Below, one piece after another: positions 38,410 through 46,977 of a DNA stretch of 64,000 bases. Each line of letters starts with the position of its first letter. Within the stretch, counting starts at the first letter, position 1. The notes under the pieces were generated by a model, which saw only the letters and a list, made by a program, of their open reading frames with translations, was not told where the DNA came from and did no database searches. The position numbers were made by a program, and so were the translations under genes. The DNA is taken from the NCBI RefSeq assembly GCF_016756495.1, contig NZ_AP023243.1:6886501-6950500 (forward strand), in the 5' to 3' direction. Origin of the DNA: Mesorhizobium sp. 113-3-3 (lineage in GTDB: Bacteria > Pseudomonadota > Alphaproteobacteria > Rhizobiales > Rhizobiaceae).

Positions 38410-38592
38410 ATGGAGCCCGGCTTTCAAGCTATCGTCGACTGCATGCTGGAAGCCGCATGGTCGCGTGGTGAAACTCTGCGGTCACTTAAGCGGCTGATCG
38501 CGGCCGACAACATGACCCAGAAGGAGAACGCCAGGACGGAAACACAGCTTGCCATTGCTCGGGCCATGATGCGCGCAGGCAAGCCCTTTTAG
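38410..38592 (+). CDS. Small hypothetical protein
   Basis: 60 residues, helical (FQAIVDCMLEAAWSRGETLR, then RTETQLAIARAMMRAGKPF). AGGAGG lies close to ATG 38410. Composition is protein-like, with no family. Confidence 0.4.
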   Translation: MEPGFQAIVDCMLEAAWSRGETLRSLKRLIAADNMTQKENARTETQLAIARAMMRAGKPF

Positions 38593-38606
38593 GGACATCC
38601 GGTTTC

Positions 38607-38957
38607 CTAGGCAGTATGCAGTATCCATCCTAATAGAACGAACAGAGCCGCACCGAACGCTACCAGCGTATAGATTGCAAGGAGCAAAAGAACGGGGAAA
38701 ATGTCACTGCGGTAGGCTGCCACGATCACACGGAGTAGAGGGTCGGCAATTTCATTGTCTTCTTTGTTTGCTCCAACTCCGCGGCTCGGAATTTTCTTCG
38801 CTTCTATCACCTCTTCTGGCTCTGATTTCGCAGTCGTCGTGGCGTTATGAGCCGCCTTTAAAAGCCTGTTGGAGATATGGGTTGCCACCAACGGATCATC
38901 AGATAGATAGTCCTGTGAGACCGGTTCGGTGAAGATTTGAACGCCCCGTGTGCGCAT
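38607..38957 (-). CDS. Membrane protein with C-terminal anchor
   Basis: 116 residues. A charged N-terminal two thirds is followed by a hydrophobic end (IFPVLLLLAIYTLVAFGAAL, then FVLLGWILH), most likely two short helices or a hairpin in the membrane. Unknown function. Confidence 0.5.
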   Translation of the reverse strand: MRTRGVQIFTEPVSQDYLSDDPLVATHISNRLLKAAHNATTTAKSEPEEVIEAKKIPSRGVGANKEDNEIADPLLRVIVAAYRSDIFPVLLLLAIYTLVAFGAALFVLLGWILHTA

Positions 38958-39179
38958 AGGCTACTAAGCGTCCTTTCCTGATTTTAGTTCCCTCTAATGT
39001 GTCAACTTAGCATCGGGCGTGCATTTCGGGCGTAAGATCTTTCCGTTTTGGGGGTTGGGACTTTGGTCCGATCGACGTACGACTGAAGTCCGCGCACAGG
39101 AACCATGCGGTCGGCCGAAAGTTCGGATAGCCGGCCGACAGACGATAGTGCTGTCGCCAGAAACAAAGAGGAGAAAAGT

Positions 39180-39479
39180 ATGAGAATGCACCTAACCAGT
39201 GCCGCGGCGGCGCTTGTCCTGTTTGCTGGCGTAGGCGCAGCGGCGGCCGAGGATGTTGTCATCACACCTGAGCAGGACACCGTCGTGCGCGAATACGTGA
39301 AGAAGCAGCCGCTGGCTTCAATCAAGATTCCGGGAGTGGAACTCAACGTTGGTACAGCTCTGCCGGACACGGTCGAACTCCACGAGGTACCGAACGTCAA
39401 ATATCGCTATGTGGTGGTCGACAAACACACAGTTCTGGTCGACCCGGGTACTCGCAAAATTGTGAAGGTCTATGACTGA
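39180..39479 (+). CDS. DUF1236-family secreted protein
   Basis: A 99-residue protein with a signal peptide (TSAAAALVLFAGVGAAAA). The mature part ITPEQDTVVREYVKKQPLAS and VPNVKYRYVVVDKHTVLVDP matches the DUF1236 pattern common in rhizobia. GAGGAGA precedes ATG 39180. It ends just before a perfect hairpin. Its periplasmic role is unknown. Confidence 0.8.
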   Translation: MRMHLTSAAAALVLFAGVGAAAAEDVVITPEQDTVVREYVKKQPLASIKIPGVELNVGTALPDTVELHEVPNVKYRYVVVDKHTVLVDPGTRKIVKVYD

Positions 39480-39489
39480 CCTGTGCCTT

Positions 39490-39513
39490 GCTCCGCCGCT
39501 TTGGCGGCGGAGC
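39490..39513. terminator. Perfect hairpin after the DUF1236 gene
   Basis: GCTCCGCCGC, a TTTG loop and GCGGCGGAGC make a perfect 10-bp stem, 10 bp after the stop codon. No T-run follows, so it may stabilise the mRNA end or need Rho. Confidence 0.5.
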
Positions 39514-39660
39514 TGGACGGCGGCGGCCGGACCCGTGGCGACGACTTGATCGCTTCCTCTCCTCCCCGCCTTGCCAACAGCTTAATTCGACTATGCCGGC
39601 GAGAACTCCTTTCGCCCGGCAAGCGGCTAAGCGCAATCGGCCTATTTGTAGCTCGCAAAA

Positions 39661-39718
39661 TCATTTGGCACCTCCGCGCAACTTCATTTGGCACCTCCGC
39701 GCAACTTCATTTGGCACC
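39661..39718. repeat. 23-bp tandem repeat, 2.5 copies
   Basis: The unit TCATTTGGCACCTCCGCGCA plus ACT occurs at 39661-39683 and again at 39684-39706. A third partial copy of 12 bases ends at 39718. The copies are identical. It lies about 110 bp before the small gene at 39830. Confidence 0.9.
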
Positions 39719-39829
39719 AGTTAGCGGCTCGGAATGCGCTCCGACCGTCAAGTGATTTGATTTGCAAACGGTCCCAGCAGGAGCGGTTTAAAAGTGGACG
39801 TTTCCACCTTGCTTTCTTTGGAGGCTGTG

Positions 39830-40021
39830 ATGGGCAACGGGACCCCTAACGGCAAGCTCCAGCGTTGCGTTGAAGTGCTGGAAGTCTGCGGAGAATGGTT
39901 CGTCCGCGTGGTCGATGGTGATGAAGAACTTAGCCGATCGTTCGAATTGGAGTCGTTCGCCTTAGCCTTCGCAGAAGGCCAGCGAATACGTCTCGGGCTT
40001 GCTGATTTCGATCGGCTATAG
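39830..40021 (+). CDS. GEW-family small protein, copy 1
   Basis: A 63-residue protein. GGAGG lies 6 bases before ATG 39830. Signature: CVEVLEVCGEWFVRVVDG, then ALAFAEGQRIRLGL. Related genes occur at 43245 (minus) and 46390 (plus), and relics at about 49765 and possibly 48447. The fold looks like a small beta sheet plus a helix. I do not know its function. Confidence 0.75.
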   Translation: MGNGTPNGKLQRCVEVLEVCGEWFVRVVDGDEELSRSFELESFALAFAEGQRIRLGLADFDRL

Positions 40022-40071
40022 CGCCGAAGGGTTTCGAGGCGCATAGTTGCCGAATGAGACGGCCCGACCCC

Positions 40072-40296
40072 TTACCAGAAAACGACAACGGCACCGCAGA
40101 AGATCACCGTGGCCGCAACCATCGCCCTGCACAAGGCGGTTAAAGGGCTGGATGATCCAGCGAAGGTGGTTGCGGAAATCGTAGCGGCGCCGCCCAGGCC
40201 TAAAATCATCTGAATTGCGGTTCCGGCGATTCCATTCGGGCAGAACCTCAGTTTGAACCTTGGTGAGCCATTGTAGCTGCATCGAACCGTTGCCAT
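40072..40296 (-). CDS. Small hydrophobic protein
   Basis: About 74 residues (MATVRCSYNGSPRFKLRF) with a hydrophobic C-terminal half (MVAATVIFCGAVVVFW), probably one or two membrane segments. GGAGG is 13-14 bases upstream, longer than ideal. Confidence 0.4.
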   Translation of the reverse strand: MATVRCSYNGSPRFKLRFCPNGIAGTAIQMILGLGGAATISATTFAGSSSPLTALCRAMVAATVIFCGAVVVFW

Positions 40297-40686
40297 ATTT
40301 AAATTGTCGTCCTCCCCGTCGGGCATTAGGACGCTTGGAAGTCAACTTAGGTGCTTTCGCCCAACAGGGACGAAAGCCATGTCGGGTTATTCCTGCCCCA
40401 GAGCTATGCCCAGCGTTGCCCAGCCCGGTCGCTAGATCGCGACGATCTGGCCCTTTGCCAAGAGATTTATGACCAAGTTTCAGAGGAAGCAGCCTTGGTC
40501 GGCAATCAAGTTGATGCAATCTCTCTAGCCTCAGTGATCGTGAACGCATTTCACGGCCTTGATGCGCCGGATCACACCCACTTGCTCATCATTGTACGGA
40601 TGCATCGTATCGAATTCACGAGGTGACTGAGAGATCTCCGGAACGGGAGGACTATGCCCCCCTCGGCTCCGGATCGGATGTAAGGC

Positions 40687-40908
40687 CTATTCGGGCACGC
40701 CGGGACTGTAATGCACAATCGCATCGAGGATGGTGCGGTAGAGGCTATGGACCTCTTCGTCGATCTCGCTGCGCTTGATGCCGAGCGCCTTGGCGTCGGC
40801 GATTAGCTTGTGCGTGAGCTCGTCGACGGAGATGACATCCGCCTTCGTCGTCTCAGGCACGTTGTTGGCCAGCCATTGGTCGAGGAAGTTGATTCCGCGT
40901 GTGCTCAC
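40687..40908 (-). CDS. DUF768-family protein
   Basis: A 73-residue protein starting at GTG 40908. STRGINFLDQWLANNVPE is the DUF768 N-terminus. The end EIDEEVHSLYRTILDAIVH fits too. The family is frequent in Mesorhizobium (knowledge) and unstudied. Other copies are at 44536 and, broken, at 44073. Confidence 0.75.
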   Translation of the reverse strand: MSTRGINFLDQWLANNVPETTKADVISVDELTHKLIADAKALGIKRSEIDEEVHSLYRTILDAIVHYSPGVPE

Positions 40909-40932
40909 GACGCGATAAGCTCGCCCGCTGGG

Positions 40933-41139
40933 TTAAGTTCCCTTTCGGGCTGGCTTCTTCGCGGCTACTCGACGCCGCTTGACCGGAGCCGAATTATCGT
41001 CGGGTGGTTCCGCCAGAAGGCGCTGTGCTCGCAGCCGCTCCGTCTTGGCAATTCTGGCTACCCGCTCGGCCTCAATCACCAGCTTCGCCTCTCGATCGGC
41101 ACGCTCGATGCGTTCATTGTTGATTTGTCGTCGGGTCAA
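40933..41139 (-). CDS. Small basic protein
   Basis: 68 residues, very rich in Arg, Lys and Ala (REAKLVIEAERVARIAKTER, then KRRRVAAKKPARKG). It lies 24 bp before the DUF768 gene on the same strand. Possibly nucleic-acid binding by charge alone. Confidence 0.4.
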   Translation of the reverse strand: MTRRQINNERIERADREAKLVIEAERVARIAKTERLRAQRLLAEPPDDNSAPVKRRRVAAKKPARKGT

Positions 41140-41260
41140 GATAGCCCTCCCTCGGCCAACTGACCCGCGAAATGACCGCTCGCTAAAATGGTTCCTTCGT
41201 CAGTCGTCAGCGGGGAGTTTCGTGGCCTCGCCGACCGCTCTGTTCTCGCACATTCTGGAC

Positions 41261-42107
41261 TCATCGCTTTCTAGCGACCACTACGAAATTCTGAGCATAG
41301 CGTGCCGGCACACCAGCTCTCCTGCACATCGCCTCAACAGGCCCGACCAACATTTCGCAAAGCCTTGGTAGCAGCCACCCAGGGCGCGGCAAGAAACCAT
41401 AACCGATGACCTGTTCGACGACGAACCCGTTGGAGGCGAGCATCTGACGATATTGTGTGGATGCTCATCGTACTGCGCACGACGCGCCCCCGACATCGGT
41501 TGACAAAGCGGCAGACCAGCCCCGCAGGCGAGGTTGCATTCATGTGGATGTTCGAAACCAGCAACCCACCATCGTTCAAGTGCTCATAAATGGCCGCCAG
41601 CGCGTCCCGCCTGAGAGTGTCTTCAGCGTTCAGGAAGAACCGAAAAGCTGTGACCACGTCGAAACTTCTGGAAAGGGGGGCAACCGTCAGATCGGCTTCC
41701 ACCAGTTGGACGTTGCCCGGAACCCGCGCGCAAGCGAGCATGGATTTAGAGACGTCGACGCCAACCACCTCACCAAACAATGGGCCTGCAACAGTTGTGA
41801 CGCGGCCTGTGCCGCAGGCGAAGTCAAGGCAGCTGCGACCCGGCCCGCCAAGAGGCCTAAGAATGTTTTCAACCAGGGAGCGTTCGATACGCAACCACAA
41901 GGCAGCATAGTAGCCGGAACGGTAGGTTTTCGTGTAGTCGGCGCCGTAGCCTGGAGTCTGATGGCTCGATCGGTAATCGCTATAAGCGCTGGCCTCGAAT
42001 GACCGCCTTGTCACCACATCGCCACCAGCATCCCCCATCACAAAAGCCTCCATTCTGGGGTTGCTAATAGATGTCACCAGCCCTGCTTTATCCTCGTGCA
42101 TTCGCAT
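41261..42107 (-). pseudogene. SAM-dependent methyltransferase, frameshifted
   Basis: The class I methyltransferase core is readable: CLDFACGTGRVTTVAGPLFG, VVGVDVSKSMLA and DVVTAFRFFLNAED. Near 41490 the frame shifts inside a G-rich run, and it shifts again near 41445. It ends in LASNGFVVEQVIGYGFLPRP and AQNFVVVARKR. The two shifts restore the original frame order, so they are recent. Likely start MRMHEDKAG at 42107. Substrate unknown. Confidence 0.75.
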
Positions 42108-42198
42108 GACGCAGATCTCACAAACATGTAGGGAATGAGCAGAAATCCGACTGTGTCGGGAGGCGGCGGGGCAATTCAGGTCGCCCATCCTTGCCCAT

Positions 42199-42565
42199 TC
42201 ACTCCTCCCGGAAATCCTGCAGTGAGGCGTGCCGCAGATCCTCTTCGCCGCGCAAGTGCTTCACGCGGCCGATGATGCCCGGCTTCACCCATTGTGTCGC
42301 CGGCCGCTTCATCCCCTTTGGTGGCGCTCCTGCATGCTGCTGAACGCGTTCCCAAAGGCGTTCGCGCATCTCGCGATTCAAGGTGATGAAGGCGCTCCCG
42401 ACATATCGCCCAGTGCCACGCTCGGCCATTCCTGGTGCCGCCATCATCGATGATCAGCTGCGATCGGTAGCCGTCGAACTTCACCTCGTGAATCCAAGCG
42501 TCGCCCTCGGGAGGCTTCTCAACAAGGGTCGGCACTAGGGGGGGGGGTACGAACTTCAAACGCAT
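42199..42565 (-). pseudogene. ATP-dependent DNA ligase, internally deleted
   Basis: The N-terminal PTLVEKPPEGDAWIHEVKFD, including the nucleotidyl-lysine region KFDGYR, is joined to the C-terminal end TGRYVGSAFITLNREMRERL and WVKPGIIGRVKHLRGEEDLR in another frame. This matches LigD-type ligases with most of the middle gone. A run of ten Cs follows the start, another slip site. Confidence 0.8.
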
Positions 42566-42634
42566 GCACAAGACTCGCAAACAGCGATTCAATTAGCATG
42601 CGCTTAATTAGTTTCGGAAGATTTTAACAGTTCG

Positions 42635-42736
42635 TTGACCGCGCTGTCATAATTTGGAACAGCGCGGTCAAACCCCAAACCCGGGCTGCGCGGGCGGCTC
42701 CGGCATCCAAGCACCCCCGCCCAGTGTCGGAGCCGC
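42635..42736. repeat. Two strong inverted repeats in a gene-free stretch
   Basis: Perfect 13-bp arms TTGACCGCGCTGT (42635-42647) and ACAGCGCGGTCAA (42659-42671) flank an 11-nt loop. A second pair GCGGCTCCG (42694-42702) and CGGAGCCGC (42728-42736) follows. Neither is followed by a T-run. A third palindrome ATCGAA/TTCGAT lies near 42841. This could be a small RNA, an origin of transfer or a regulator site. Confidence 0.6.
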
Positions 42737-42870
42737 TACCACACCATTCAAATATCAGAAATGGTTGAATTAAATGTTACCCAATGTGCTTTCCAGTGCG
42801 CTTTCCTAGTCGTTAGACTTTGATCGAACAGGGGATTCACATCGAATCCGGTTCGATCTAGAATCGAGGC

Positions 42871-43029
42871 ATGGACACGATCTTCGATGACCTATCCCGA
42901 GCCCTCACAGCGCCTCGTGTTGACGCTTTGAGGCCATTCCGCGCCATTGCCTTGGATCTCGCCGCCAAGCTGCTCATGGGCGTTGCTATCGGCCTTGGCG
43001 TAGGCATTGGAATGGCGATCGCGGGCTGA
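42871..43029 (+). CDS. Small membrane protein (52 residues)
   Basis: Reads MDTIFDDLSRALTAPRVD then a single hydrophobic helix KLLMGVAIGLGVGIGMAIA at the end. GAGG lies just before the ATG. It is short but has a natural tail-anchored layout. Confidence 0.45.
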   Translation: MDTIFDDLSRALTAPRVDALRPFRAIALDLAAKLLMGVAIGLGVGIGMAIAG

Positions 43030-43087
43030 ACGTCTCGTTCGCCGGAACCACGCGCTGGTTCCGTTGGGTCAGCGAAGGATACCCGAC

Positions 43088-43258
43088 ATGGTTGACGATT
43101 TGGGCAGGCTGCCTGAGACAGTGGGCGGCGTTGTCGCGCGTCGCCTGGTGCAAGCAACCGGTATGACCGAAGCCCAAGCCAGCGACCTTGTCGCCTTGCT
43201 GGGGCCGCACAATTGGGCCTCTCTTTATAGAGAAGCACGGATACTCAAAAAGCCCTAG
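43088..43258 (+). CDS. Small hypothetical protein
   Basis: 56 residues (MVDDLGRLPETVGGVVARRL, then TGMTEAQASDLVALLG). AAGGA lies about 10 bases upstream. It ends overlapping the convergent GEW-family gene by 14 bases. Confidence 0.5.
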   Translation: MVDDLGRLPETVGGVVARRLVQATGMTEAQASDLVALLGPHNWASLYREARILKKP

Positions 43259-43442
43259 AGCGTTCGATCTTATCCAGCCCTAGCCGCATCCGCTGGCCTT
43301 CCGCATAGGCTAGGGCGTAGGATTCTATCTCGAAAGTCAGGGTCTTGTTTTGATTGCCGTCGACGACGCGAACGTGCCATTCGCCGCAGGCTTCGACCAC
43401 TTCAACGCAAGGGTGGACCTTGCCATTCGTCTCGCCGTCCAT
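43245..43442 (-). CDS. GEW-family small protein, copy 2
   Basis: 65 residues from MDGETNGK. Core CVEVVEACGEWHVRVVDG and ALAYAEGQRMRLGL is close to copy 1. The start inside the longer frame is chosen because copy 1 starts at the matching place. Confidence 0.7.
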   Translation of the reverse strand: MDGETNGKVHPCVEVVEACGEWHVRVVDGNQNKTLTFEIESYALAYAEGQRMRLGLDKIERSRAF

Positions 43443-43562
43443 CGCCGTTGCCTCGTAGCAATGGGGAACCAAGCAAATTTTATAGATCTGCCCCAGTCGG
43501 TGTTTCAAGCGGATTCGGTTGTACGTTCACATACCAATTTGTAAGGCCCGCTAGGCATCCAT

Positions 43563-43640
43563 CAGCCGGCGATCAGATAAATCGTTGCCGGGTCAGGCGA
43601 CAGGGCGTCGTATACAGCCTGTGTCAGTTTGGCGACGCGC
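43563..43640 (-). pseudogene. Tail relic matching the broken DUF768 gene
   Basis: About 25 codons read RVAKLTQAVYDALSPDPATI and YLIAG, then a stop. This matches the tail RVMSQAEYDALSPPEPATLY of the frameshifted gene at 44073. No N-terminal part is left. Confidence 0.5.
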
Positions 43641-43780
43641 TAGACGCCCGCCTTCGCCATCATCTCCACAAGGAAACGCGACTCTATCAGCATACGCTAA
43701 TTTTCCCGGAACATTTTACACGAATTGAAAGTTCTAGCAGGCGTCGAAAATCAGGACGACTTTTAGGAGGGGTCAATCGA

Positions 43781-44014
43781 ATGGTTACGCCACAACAAAT
43801 CCGCAGTGCGCGCACGCTGTTAGGGTGGACACAAAAGGAACTGTCAGAGGCTGCGGGAGTCTCGGTCACTTGCGTGGCGAATCTTGACCGTGGAGCAACA
43901 ACCGGCCCTCACGGAAGGACCGTTTCCGCACTTCAGCAGGCGCTTGAGGCGGGCGGCGTAGAGTTTATTGGCGAAACGACGATCATTGGACGGGGCGTTA
44001 GGCTTCGAACTTGA
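43781..44014 (+). CDS. XRE-family helix-turn-helix protein
   Basis: A 77-residue protein. TPQQIRSARTLLGWTQKELS and EAAGVSVTCVANLDRG is a complete XRE domain. The tail ALEAGGVEFIGE is the usual end of short rhizobial regulators of this type. AGGAGGGG precedes ATG 43781. It may act on the neighbouring DUF768 and GEW genes, but there is no proof. Confidence 0.85.
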   Translation: MVTPQQIRSARTLLGWTQKELSEAAGVSVTCVANLDRGATTGPHGRTVSALQQALEAGGVEFIGETTIIGRGVRLRT

Positions 44015-44072
44015 CCACGCAAAGCACCAGTACGAAACCAGCGAAAGCGCGAGGGCGAGCCAGGCGGCCATT

Positions 44073-44269
44073 TCAGCCGACGATCAGATACAGGGTTGCA
44101 GGCTCGGGAGGTGACAGAGCGTCGTATTCGGCCTGGCTCATCACCCGTGCGCGCTCGAAAGCCGAGTCCACCGCGCGGGGAAATCGGCAGGCGTGATGTC
44201 GTGGCCGATGATGCCGGACTGGTTGTCGTTTAGCCATTGATCTAGGAAGTTTAAGCCGCGCGTGCTCAT
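44073..44269 (-). pseudogene. DUF768-family gene with one frameshift
   Basis: From ATG 44269 the product begins STRGLNFLDQWLNDN, as in the intact DUF768 genes. One base is gained or lost near 44175 (run of C). The other frame continues AVDSAFERARVMSQAEYDAL to a stop. Confidence 0.7.
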
Positions 44270-44294
44270 TGAGCACATAAGCTGGAGCTAACGG

Positions 44295-44534
44295 TTAAGT
44301 TCCAGCATCCGGGTTTCCGACGGCGGCTTCGTCGACTTCGGCTTCCATGTCGGAGCGGATCACCTTTGGCTTTTCAGTTCCGATCAGAGGGGCGCCGTCG
44401 AAACCTTGCAGCCAAGCGTCCGAGAGTTCCCGCCAGTACTCTGGCACGACCCGTTCCCTGCTGTCCTTTCGAGCCTGTGAGCCATACATCCATGCGTAGG
44501 TGATGCGCTCCTGGTCCTTTTTGGGAACGGCCAT
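44295..44534 (-). CDS. Small hypothetical protein
   Basis: 79 residues (MAVPKKDQERITYAWMYGSQ, ending in acidic EAEVDEAAVGNPDAGT). It begins one base after the DUF768 stop region on the same strand, so they probably share a transcript. No family known to me. Confidence 0.5.
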   Translation of the reverse strand: MAVPKKDQERITYAWMYGSQARKDSRERVVPEYWRELSDAWLQGFDGAPLIGTEKPKVIRSDMEAEVDEAAVGNPDAGT

Positions 44535-44535
44535 G

Positions 44536-44772
44536 TTAACCCCAGCGGCTGCTGTAGTACCTTCGTCCAGATCGATTTTGAATTGCTTCGAGGATGACCT
44601 GGAAAACGCTGCCGACCTCTTCCGAGATATCCCGTCGAGAAAGCCCCTGCTTTTCAGCAGCGGTCATCACTTGGTCGGCAAAATCCGTGATGACGGCAGG
44701 ATCGTCGGTGAAGGCGTCCGGGAGATGCTCCGCCATCCAATCGTTGAGAAAATCCATGCCACGTCTGCTCAT
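44536..44772 (-). CDS. DUF768-family protein
   Basis: A 78-residue protein. MSRRGMDFLNDWMAEHLPDA is the typical start, and DISEEVGSVFQVILEAIQNR the typical helical end. This is the best-preserved copy of the family in the window. Confidence 0.8.
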   Translation of the reverse strand: MSRRGMDFLNDWMAEHLPDAFTDDPAVITDFADQVMTAAEKQGLSRRDISEEVGSVFQVILEAIQNRSGRRYYSSRWG

Positions 44773-44967
44773 CTGCGATAAGTCCGATTTACGGCAATGG
44801 TTCCAGCTCCGCACAGTCGGAAGCTTCAGATGCGTCGGGTACTACGCGATTGTGCGCATAGGCTAAGAGCAGAAGCTCTCCATCTTTGCGAGATACCTGA
44901 AAAGCCGGCAACAGCCTCACGGCGGCAGGGCGCCAGAACGCCGACCCCACCGGCTAATTCCCGCGGC

Positions 44968-45183
44968 ATGACAAAGCTATCAGACCTTGGGCCGCCGATC
45001 CCGGGCAGGCGCGACGGCACCGAGCTACGGGAAGAGGACAATTTCTACCCCTGTCCGAACTGCCGTCAGATGGTCGACCAGCGCGATTTGCGCCAGGTAA
45101 TTTACCACGAGCACCCAGCGCACGAGCCGCTGGAGCCCGAGGATAGCGCCAAGATCATTATGTTCCCGGGCGTCCGAAAATAA
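44968..45183 (+). CDS. Small zinc-binding-like protein
   Basis: 71 residues (MTKLSDLGPPIPGRRDG). CPNCRQMVDQRDLRQVIYHE is a CxxC...H pair, probably a small zinc finger. The end IIMFPGVRK is short. The start ATG 44968 is chosen because upstream in-frame sequence does not look like protein. Confidence 0.5.
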   Translation: MTKLSDLGPPIPGRRDGTELREEDNFYPCPNCRQMVDQRDLRQVIYHEHPAHEPLEPEDSAKIIMFPGVRK

Positions 45184-45329
45184 CAACAGTGTGCGGGCTC
45201 GAAATCATTAGTTCCGCAACCAACCAGAAACCGACAGCCATGAAAAGCAGGACCACCAAGCCGACAAGAAACAGTCTCATTAGCCAAGGTACCACGCTTA
45301 AAACGAAAAGTCCGCCTTACGCCCGCGTG

Positions 45330-45713
45330 TCACCGTCGGCGCCCTGTAGGGAGCTTCTCACCTTTGGCGAGGCTATCTAACACGACCACGATAGCCTTCG
45401 CCGCTTCTGATTTGCAGGAATAGTAGCGTCGAACTCCATCTGCGCGCGGTTCCACGATGCCTTCCTTGGTTAGAAGCGCGAAGTGCTGTGATAAGGCCGA
45501 TTGGGAATGACCAATCAGAGCGGCCAACTCCCCAACCGTTTTTTCACCGCCTATCAAGTGGACGACTGCCAAGAAACGGTAGCGATTACCGAGAACCGCA
45601 AGCCACCGTGCCAATTTAGCCGCCTGGTTGCGGAAGCTGAGGGGTTTGGCTGGTTTGCGCCGCAATGCAGGATTGGCCTTAATTTCTGCGAGCCGCTGTT
45701 TGACATAAGATTC
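45330..45713 (-). CDS. ArsR-family transcriptional regulator
   Basis: A winged-helix regulator of about 127 residues. LIGGEKTVGELAALIGHSQS then ALSQHFALLTKEGIVEPRAD is the ArsR DNA-binding core, followed by the wing GVRRYYSC. The start MESYVKQRL at 45713 has AAGG seven bases ahead. There are no CxC metal ligands, so it may sense something other than a metal. Confidence 0.8.
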   Translation of the reverse strand, partial: ESYVKQRLAEIKANPALRRKPAKPLSFRNQAAKLARWLAVLGNRYRFLAVVHLIGGEKTVGELAALIGHSQSALSQHFALLTKEGIVEPRADGVRRYYSCKSEAAKAIVVVLDSLAKGEKLPTGRRR

Positions 45714-46121
45714 CATCGTCAGCCTTATGGACTGCGCTACCGGAAAGCCCGCCACTGCGTCGGCAGTGACGGGCTCTTGTTGCCGCTCGGTCCGAGGGGC
45801 GTCCGAGCGGATGATGAACCTCGTGAGGACTAATTGGTTCCAGACAGTTGGTGAGCAATAGCGCCGTTGCCAGAATTGCGAGCCATCATTCGGTCTGCCG
45901 ATGCCCCAGCCGATCACTGCCAGCAAAAGGCCGCCTAAAAGCATCCCAGACAGGCATCGCTACAGCTCGCCCTCTGATTGGTGATGTTCTTCATCTTCAT
46001 GGGCAGTGGCCCGCGACATCTCGGGATGCGCGGGCCGACCATGGTTTCCCTTGGACAAGCGACCGCGCCGCTGAAACGCCGGCCGCCGCATGCACCAACA
46101 ATTGATACCAAGCTTTGTTCC

Positions 46122-46162
46122 GGAAATAAAAAGCCCGCCGCTCTGAGGGGAGAGCAGCGGGC
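46122..46162 (-). terminator. Rho-independent terminator on the minus strand
   Basis: GCCCGCTGCTCT and AGAGCGGCGGGC (minus strand) form a 12-bp stem with one mismatch, followed by TTTTTATTT. No clear gene ends just before it. The nearest minus-strand gene (DUF1515) ends 410 bp away. Confidence 0.7.
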
Positions 46163-46389
46163 CAGGTCACGGAGTGCTGGGATCAACCAGCATGGGTCAA
46201 CGGGCGGCGGAGGGGTTGGTTGCGGCCGGCGCTTACTCCGGAGTTCGTCCCGACGTTTGAAGTCGGCGGCTTGCTGATCAAAGCCGCGGTTACGGAGCGA
46301 ATGCCCGTGCACTCCGGTTCGATTCTGCTCTGAGAATGTGTCCCGTTTTCGGCCAACTTGAGCTGGCATCGCTATTGCTACGCAATGGG

Positions 46390-46605
46390 ATGGCCCATAA
46401 CAAACCGTCTACCCCAGCTGTAGAAATCAGCCAATCCTTGGGCGAGTGGGTTGTTACGATCGTAGGAGCGGGCGGCAACACATATTCCAGAGTCTTCGAA
46501 CGTGAGCCAGATGCCGTCGCCTTCGCCGAAGATCAGCGTTTGCGTCTTGGATTGCAAGTTTCGACGCCGCGACTAGCCACCTCGCAGCACGCGCCAGATA
46601 TCTGA
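46390..46605 (+). CDS. GEW-family small protein, copy 3
   Basis: 71 residues from MAHNKPST. Core PAVEISQSLGEWVVTIVG and AVAFAEDQRLRLGL is more divergent than copies 1 and 2 and lacks the Cys before GEW. Its 3' end overlaps the convergent DUF1515 gene. Confidence 0.65.
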   Translation: MAHNKPSTPAVEISQSLGEWVVTIVGAGGNTYSRVFEREPDAVAFAEDQRLRLGLQVSTPRLATSQHAPDI

Positions 46606-46977
46606 CCAGTAGGCGGTGACTAGCGAAGCTAGCGCCGCCGCCGCCATACCGGTGACACCCAAAGCCCCAAGGCCCATCAGCTTCCATCGCGTCACCTCAG
46701 CCGTCACTTCCTTGACGCTGGTCATGTCGGCATTGAGCTTGCTGACCGCGCTTTCGGTGGCGCTCACGCGTTCAACCAGCTCATCGGTCTTCTGATACAT
46801 TTTCGCGCGGCTGGCGGCGGCGCGCTGTTCGGATTGCTCGTAGCTCAGCGCGGCCCTCGCATCGCTGTCTTTGATGTCGCGACGGATTTCGGTGATGTCC
46901 CGCTGCATATCCTGCGTGGCTTGCAGCAGGCCGCCGATCATCATTTCCAAGCTTTGCGTTCCTGATGTCGGCATCAT
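46573..46977 (-). CDS. DUF1515-family protein
   Basis: About 134 residues. A long coiled coil (LQATQDMQRDITEIRRDIKD to VERVSATESAVSKLNADM) is followed by a C-terminal membrane segment (MGLGALGVTGMAAAALASLV). This layout fits DUF1515 proteins, which look like phage-type membrane-anchored coiled coils. GGGGAGGGG lies directly ahead of the ATG. Confidence 0.7.
   Translation of the reverse strand: MMPTSGTQSLEMMIGGLLQATQDMQRDITEIRRDIKDSDARAALSYEQSEQRAAASRAKMYQKTDELVERVSATESAVSKLNADMTSVKEVTAEVTRWKLMGLGALGVTGMAAAALASLVTAYWSDIWRVLRGG

Noticed and set aside
39661..39718. TTTGGCACC repeats as sigma-54 promoters
   Set aside because: The GG and GC elements are one base too close, so the spacing is wrong.
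40351..40626. Plus-strand frame with DDLALCQEIYDQVSEEAALV
   Set aside because: The second half looks protein-like, but it has no start signal and overlaps the opposite small gene. Not enough to call.
42858..43238. 126-codon minus-strand frame
   Set aside because: Antisense to two short plus-strand frames with better composition and ribosome sites.
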